A stretch of DNA of 9,756 nucleotides from RGIG5612 sp964579345 (GTDB lineage: Bacteria > Bacillota > Clostridia > Lachnospirales > Lachnospiraceae). The DNA is taken from NCBI GenBank assembly GCA_964579345.1, contig CAZOHB010000096.1, forward strand, positions 1 through 9,756, written 5' to 3'. The position numbers were made by a program, and so were the translations under genes. Positions 7,056-9,756 of the stretch are shown here, piece after piece. Below the pieces are notes generated by a model. The model had not been told where the DNA came from. It ran no database searches and saw only the letters and a list, made by a program, of their open reading frames with translations. Positions within the stretch are counted from its first letter, which is position 1. Each line of letters begins with the position of its first letter.

Positions 7056-7508
7056 ATGAAACGGATTATGCTGCGGTCGGTTTATGACGCGTTTGATTAT
7101 GTGATGGCGCATTACGCTCCGTTTGGAATGGAAGAAATGGCGGAGAGACAGGATACGTATGCGGTGATTTCCATTCAGGATACACATACAGATGGTTTCG
7201 GATTTGAATTCAAAAAGAATAAATACTGCAAAGATGTTCTTACACTCTATTTCGACGATATCGTTAAGGATGTGGAAGGCGCAGTCATGTTCAGTAAAGA
7301 ACAGGCACAGAGTGTCATAGATTTTATCCGAAACAACAAACAGGCGGAGACGCTTCTAGTGCATTGCTATGGGGGCGAGTCCCGGTCGCGTGCCGTTGCT
7401 GCATTTGCAGCCAAAATGCTTGGCGCTGACAATACGAAATATTTTCAAACCGGTCATCCCAACCGGGTTGTATATGATACCCTGATAGAGGTATGGGAGA
7501 CATCATAA
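7056..7508 (+). CDS. Small protein-tyrosine/dual-specificity phosphatase-like protein
   Basis: The 150-residue cytosolic protein carries the phosphatase P-loop signature HCYGGESRS at 103-111: nucleophile Cys104, Arg110 and a following Ser111, in the expected hydrophobic-strand (TLLVHC) and helix (RAVAAFAAKMLG) setting. An upstream acidic pair D67-D68 after LTLYF could supply the general acid. GAGGAG at 7045-7050 sets the ATG, and there is no signal peptide. The rest diverges from well-known families, and the overall size fits minimal PTP/DSP domains. The substrate could be phosphotyrosine, a phosphoinositide-like or nucleotide ligand, or something else. No kinase partner lies next to it apart from the histidine kinase 4 kb away, which there is no reason to link. 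Assignment to the PTP superfamily rests mainly on the P-loop motif and its structural context. Confidence 0.75.
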   Translation: MKRIMLRSVYDAFDYVMAHYAPFGMEEMAERQDTYAVISIQDTHTDGFGFEFKKNKYCKDVLTLYFDDIVKDVEGAVMFSKEQAQSVIDFIRNNKQAETLLVHCYGGESRSRAVAAFAAKMLGADNTKYFQTGHPNRVVYDTLIEVWETS

Positions 7509-7521
7509 TAAGCTGTATGAT

Positions 7522-7542
7522 GACATCAACTTGCAAGATGTC
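7522..7542 (+). terminator. Weak stem-loop after the phosphatase-like gene
   Basis: GACATC (7522-7527) and GATGTC (7537-7542) form a six-base stem around a nine-base loop, followed by GTTCTCTT. It sits 14 bases past the stop codon and just before the promoter of the next gene, so it may end the upstream transcript. The stem is short and the T-tract is poor. Confidence 0.3.
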
Positions 7543-7548
7543 GTTCTC

Positions 7549-7577
7549 TTGAAATCGAATCTTTACTATACTATGAT
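7549..7577 (+). promoter_or_regulatory. Sigma-A-type promoter of the cyclo-ligase-holA operon
   Basis: TTGAAA (7549-7554) and TATGAT (7572-7577) are spaced by 17 bases and both are close to consensus. The predicted start is near 7584, giving a leader of about 40 bases before the ATG at 7623. The cyclo-ligase and holA genes are only 17 bases apart, so both are probably driven from here. Confidence 0.7.
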
Positions 7578-7622
7578 ATTAAAACGTGAAGCGGAACAGA
7601 AGTGAAGGAAAGGCGAAGCGTT

Positions 7623-8234
7623 ATGGACAAAAAAGCAATCAGAACTGAGGTAACAGCAAAAAAGAACGCCCTGACAGAAGAACAGGTACAGGAGTGGTCC
7701 CTGCAGCTGAAAGAGAAGTTCTGCGGCCTCGATGTCTACAAGGAAGCGGAATGCATTTATGTTTACATGACCTATAATAAGGAAGTACAGACGATGCCGA
7801 TCATCGAGCAGGCATTAGCGGACGGAAAGAGAGTCGCCGCTCCGCTGACTCTTGCGAGTGGAACGACGCTTTATGATGACGGCCGTCCGAAACGGGATTA
7901 TATGGAATTTATCTATCTGCACTCGATGGATGATTGTGTTCCGGGCTATATGGGAATCCCGGAGCCGGATGAAGAGCTGATCAAAAATGATCCGTCCAGA
8001 ATCGCAGATGAAAAGAACGTCCTGATCCTGATGCCCGGCCTTGCATTTGACCGGAACCGCTGCCGGATCGGATACGGCGGCGGCTTCTACGACAAATATC
8101 TGAGCCAGCATGCGGACACGGTGTTCACAAAGGTTGCGCTTTGCTTTGATTTTCAGATGTATGAAGAAATCCCGACAGAGCCGCATGACGAGAAGATGGA
8201 TATGGTCATCTCACCATCTCACACGATCGGATGA
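7623..8234 (+). CDS. yqgN: 5-formyltetrahydrofolate cyclo-ligase (5,10-methenyltetrahydrofolate synthetase)
   Basis: This enzyme uses ATP to convert 5-formyl-tetrahydrofolate to 5,10-methenyl-tetrahydrofolate, returning a folate storage and inhibitor form to one-carbon metabolism. The 203-residue product has the family landmarks: a basic N-terminal helix (KKAIRTEVTAKKNAL), VYMTYNKEVQTMPI (47-60), and the substrate-loop region GYMGIPEP (108-115). The nucleotide motif is MPGLAFDRNRCRIGYGGGFYDKYL within 137-160, and the C-terminal motif is PTEPHDEKMDMVISP (184-198). I place the start at the ATG at 7623, with AAGGAAAGG at 7606-7614. An in-frame GTG at 7602 would add seven residues ahead of the family's usual N-terminus and would overlap this ribosome binding site. 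Length is normal. It shares an operon with holA, an arrangement that probably reflects co-expression rather than shared function. Confidence 0.93.
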   Translation: MDKKAIRTEVTAKKNALTEEQVQEWSLQLKEKFCGLDVYKEAECIYVYMTYNKEVQTMPIIEQALADGKRVAAPLTLASGTTLYDDGRPKRDYMEFIYLHSMDDCVPGYMGIPEPDEELIKNDPSRIADEKNVLILMPGLAFDRNRCRIGYGGGFYDKYLSQHADTVFTKVALCFDFQMYEEIPTEPHDEKMDMVISPSHTIG

Positions 8235-8251
8235 CAGGGAAACGATAGAAT

Positions 8252-9295
8252 ATGAGCGGAATTAAGATCACAAAAGAGAATATCGCAAACGTCTATCTGT
8301 TTTACGGGGAAGAGAACTACAAGAAGCGACTGTACAGAGATAAGCTTCGAAAAGTCATTACGGATGGAAATAACATGAATTATTCCTATTTTGAGGGAAA
8401 TTCCATTAATTTCACGGAAGTATATGACAGTGTTGTTACGATGCCTTTCTTTGCTGACAGGCGGCTGGTGATCGTTGAGAATTCCGGTAAATTTAAGGGG
8501 AAAGCCGGAAACGCCGGAAGCGAGAGTGAGGAGGGCGATTCCGCGGCAGGCAAAGACTCCGGTGCGGATACGATGCTGCTGAAGATCCTGAACGACCTTC
8601 CGCCGACGACCTGCCTTGTTTTTTTTGAAGAGAGCGCAGCGAAAAATAAAAAAGTTTATAAGCAGATCAAGGACAAAGGGCAGGTGGTCGAGTGCGCAGC
8701 AGATATGGACGGCGATGTGATCAACTGGCTTTCCAAAGGGTTCGCTCAGGCCGGAAAATCCGTCTCCAGAGGTGCGCTTCAGCTTTTGGTTGACCGCGTC
8801 GGAACGGATTACGATAAGCTGCGAAGAGAGTATGACAAACTGCTCGGATATGTCGGGGAATCCAAGGAAATTACTACGGCAGATGTTCTGGCAATCTCAG
8901 CGGAGGATGTGGAATCCAAGATCTTTGACCTGCTTGGAGCGATCTGCAGCAAGAACGTCAAGAAAGTGTTGGAAAAATACAACGACCTTCTGGTCAACCG
9001 GGAGCATCCTCTCTATATCCTGGCAATGCTCCGGATTCAGTTCCGCACGCTCCTTCAGACCGCGGAACTTCGAAACAAGGGATACTCCACGCAGGAGGTT
9101 GCGAGGATCCTGAAGAAAAGAGATTTTGTGATCCGCAATGCGGAAGGATATCTGCGCGGAGGGTTTAAGATGAAAGATGTCCGCAATATCCTGGAGGAGA
9201 TTGCCGATACCGATAAAAAGATCAAAACCGGCGATCTGAACGAGCAGACCGGCGTCGAGCTGCTGCTGATCAAATATTCAATGCGGCAGCAGTAA
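8252..9295 (+). CDS. holA: DNA polymerase III delta subunit (clamp-loader wrench)
   Basis: The delta subunit is the part of the clamp loader that opens the sliding beta clamp during replication. The 347-residue length fits HolA. N-terminal NVYLFYGEENYKKRLYRDKL is the typical opening (degenerate P-loop without a normal Walker A, as expected for this non-ATPase subunit). MPFFADRRLVIVENS (64-78) matches the conserved region that precedes the domain I helices, and TTCLVFFEE (118-126) is the following strand. HPLYILAMLRIQFRTLLQTAELRNKGYS covers the C-terminal collar region. Between about 79 and 106 there is a Gly/Ser/Glu/Lys-rich low-complexity stretch, probably a disordered loop. The start at 8252 is 17 bases after the cyclo-ligase stop and has only a weak purine stretch (AGGGA, 8236-8240), so coupling to upstream translation may help. 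Confidence 0.93.
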   Translation: MSGIKITKENIANVYLFYGEENYKKRLYRDKLRKVITDGNNMNYSYFEGNSINFTEVYDSVVTMPFFADRRLVIVENSGKFKGKAGNAGSESEEGDSAAGKDSGADTMLLKILNDLPPTTCLVFFEESAAKNKKVYKQIKDKGQVVECAADMDGDVINWLSKGFAQAGKSVSRGALQLLVDRVGTDYDKLRREYDKLLGYVGESKEITTADVLAISAEDVESKIFDLLGAICSKNVKKVLEKYNDLLVNREHPLYILAMLRIQFRTLLQTAELRNKGYSTQEVARILKKRDFVIRNAEGYLRGGFKMKDVRNILEEIADTDKKIKTGDLNEQTGVELLLIKYSMRQQ

Positions 9296-9324
9296 AAAGA
9301 AATAGAAAAAACAGAATTATTACA

Positions 9325-9353
9325 TTGACAATTCGTGATAGTGATGCTACTAT
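9325..9353 (+). promoter_or_regulatory. Strong promoter of the infC operon
   Basis: A perfect TTGACA (9325-9330) is followed after 17 bases by TACTAT (9348-9353). Transcription should begin near 9360, giving about 155 nt of untranslated leader before infC. It begins 30 bases after the holA stop. I saw no hairpin terminator after holA, so holA read-through into the leader is possible, where the attenuator could also act on it. Confidence 0.8.
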
Positions 9354-9359
9354 AACACG

Positions 9360-9502
9360 GTCGTTTGAAAACAAAGAAGAGTATCCGCTCTCACCACGTC
9401 GCAATCGGGCGCACGCTGGTTGATATTTTTAAGCAGGTCATGAGTGTTCATGGCGCTTAGTATGTGAGTGGATAGTTTCTTCGAAACTATCCTTTCTTTA
9501 TT
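9360..9502 (+). ncRNA. Structured infC leader RNA with antiterminator/terminator switch
   Basis: A long-range helix joins TATCC and CTCAC (9382-9386, 9390-9394) to GTGAG and GGATA (9464-9468, 9470-9474). It encloses two hairpins. Hairpin A (about 9393-9420) pairs ACCA with TGGT, CGT with ACG and CGC with GCG, with single-C bulges. Hairpin B (9431-9458) has CATGA/TCATG closed by AAGC/GCTT. The result is a three-way junction. The helix uses 9470-9474, which are also the first bases of the terminator stem, so the two folds exclude each other. In B. subtilis the infC-rpmI-rplT operon is controlled by ribosomal protein L20 through leader attenuation. This leader has the right position and logic, but the L20 ligand is inferred. 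Confidence 0.7.
9470..9502 (+). terminator. Intrinsic terminator (attenuator) just before infC
   Basis: GGATAGTTTC (9470-9479) and GAAACTATCC (9483-9492) form a perfect 10-bp stem with a three-base loop, followed by the T-rich TTTCTTTATT (9493-9502). It lies inside the leader, directly before the ribosome binding site, so it acts as an attenuator rather than as a gene end. Its 5' arm is shared with the competing upstream helix. Confidence 0.8.
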
Positions 9503-9510
9503 AGGAGGTG
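9503..9510 (+). promoter_or_regulatory. Ribosome binding site that decides the infC start
   Basis: AGGAGGTG is a near-perfect Shine-Dalgarno sequence. Six bases after AGGAGG comes ATC at 9515, in the IF-3 frame. The alternative in-frame ATT at 9527 is 18 bases away, too far for normal initiation, and the out-of-frame ATG at 9531 does not read IF-3. The spacing therefore points to a non-standard ATC start. Confidence 0.75.
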
Positions 9511-9514
9511 TGAT

Positions 9515-9756
9515 ATCAACTACTTAATTAATGAACAAATCAGGGAAAAGGAAGTAAGACTTATCGACGCAGAAGGCCAGCAGAGAGGCGTTGTTTCGAT
9601 CGAAGAAGCAAGAGCAGCTGCAGATGAGGCCGGAGTCGACCTTGTTCTGATCGCCCCGCAGGCGAAACCGCCGGTCTGCAAGATCATCGATTTTGGAAAG
9701 TTCCGTTATGAACAGTCCAGAAAAGAAAAAGAGGCCAGAAAGAAACAGAAGACCAT
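9515..9756 (+). CDS. infC: Translation initiation factor IF-3 (3' truncated by window edge)
   Basis: IF-3 binds the 30S subunit, keeps it from 50S, and rejects wrong initiator tRNAs and start codons. About 80 codons are visible and read through the end of the window. The N-terminal domain is unmistakable: LINEQIREKEVRLID, then VSIEEARAAADEAGVDLVLIAPQAKPPVCKIIDFGKFRYEQSRKEKEARKKQKT, the basic linker helix. No ATG, GTG or TTG occurs in frame anywhere in this stretch. Initiation is therefore at ATC 9515, fixed by the Shine-Dalgarno sequence. Unusual AUU/AUC starts are a known infC trait that lets IF-3 repress its own translation. Together with the leader attenuator, this gives two levels of control. 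rpmI and rplT would be expected to follow outside the window. Confidence 0.95.
   Translation, partial: MNYLINEQIREKEVRLIDAEGQQRGVVSIEEARAAADEAGVDLVLIAPQAKPPVCKIIDFGKFRYEQSRKEKEARKKQKT

Noticed and set aside
6971..7376. GCTATGGGGGC occurs at about 6971-6981 and again within the phosphatase gene at about 7366-7376
   Set aside because: Only 11 bases, with no matching flanks, and the second copy encodes the conserved P-loop region (CYGGE). Probably chance.
7602..7622. GTG at 7602 as the start of the cyclo-ligase
   Set aside because: AAGGAAAGG at 7606-7614 is correctly spaced for the ATG at 7623, and the family N-terminus begins there.
9527..9533. ATT at 9527 as infC start, or the ATG at 9531
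   Set aside because: The ATT is 18 bases from AGGAGG, too far. The ATG is in a different frame from IF-3.
1..9756. Search for CRISPR repeats, tRNA/rRNA, insertion sequences and attachment sites
   Set aside because: No regularly spaced repeats, cloverleaf-like sequence, transposase-like frame or terminal inverted repeats were seen by eye. The region reads as ordinary chromosome.

Overview
The window looks like chromosome of a low-to-mid GC Firmicute, most likely a clostridial (Lachnospiraceae-type) gut bacterium. The pointers are strong AGGAGG-type ribosome binding sites, several sigma-A-like promoters with 17-bp spacers, a Firmicute-style attenuated leader before infC, and protein sequences resembling clostridial families. 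All genes lie on the + strand. I saw no tRNA, rRNA, CRISPR array, insertion sequence or phage gene.

Layout. (1) 1-259 is the 3' end of an unrecognised gene. (2) 260-372 holds a good promoter overlapped by a 37-bp imperfect palindrome. It drives an apparent five-gene operon (373-6379): comEA-like DNA receptor, OmpR/PhoB-type response regulator, sensor histidine kinase, tandem-GerMN lipoprotein, and comEC DNA-uptake channel. (3) 6376-6853 is a small FMN/PNPOx-like split-barrel gene with its own promoter. (4) 7056-7508 encodes a small protein with a Cys-x5-Arg phosphatase signature. (5) 7549-9295 is a promoter followed by 5-formyltetrahydrofolate cyclo-ligase and holA (DNA polymerase III delta). 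(6) 9325 to the end is a strong promoter, a structured leader of about 155 nt with mutually exclusive helices and a terminator, and the start of infC (IF-3), which has no ATG, GTG or TTG start codon.

How the parts may work together. The most interesting unit is the comEA-RR-HK-GerMN-comEC cluster. A complete two-component system plus an extracytoplasmic GerMN lipoprotein sits between the two core DNA-uptake genes. The order RR-HK-GerMN lipoprotein matches MtrA-MtrB-LpqB of Actinobacteria, which suggests a cell-envelope sensing module coupled to DNA uptake. The operon promoter carries an 11-bp-period direct repeat (GTAAAA) of the kind OmpR-family regulators bind, so autoregulation is plausible. 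Two genes here, the histidine kinase and infC, appear to begin at non-standard codons. IF-3 is the factor that polices start-codon choice, so the infC case is probably regulatory.
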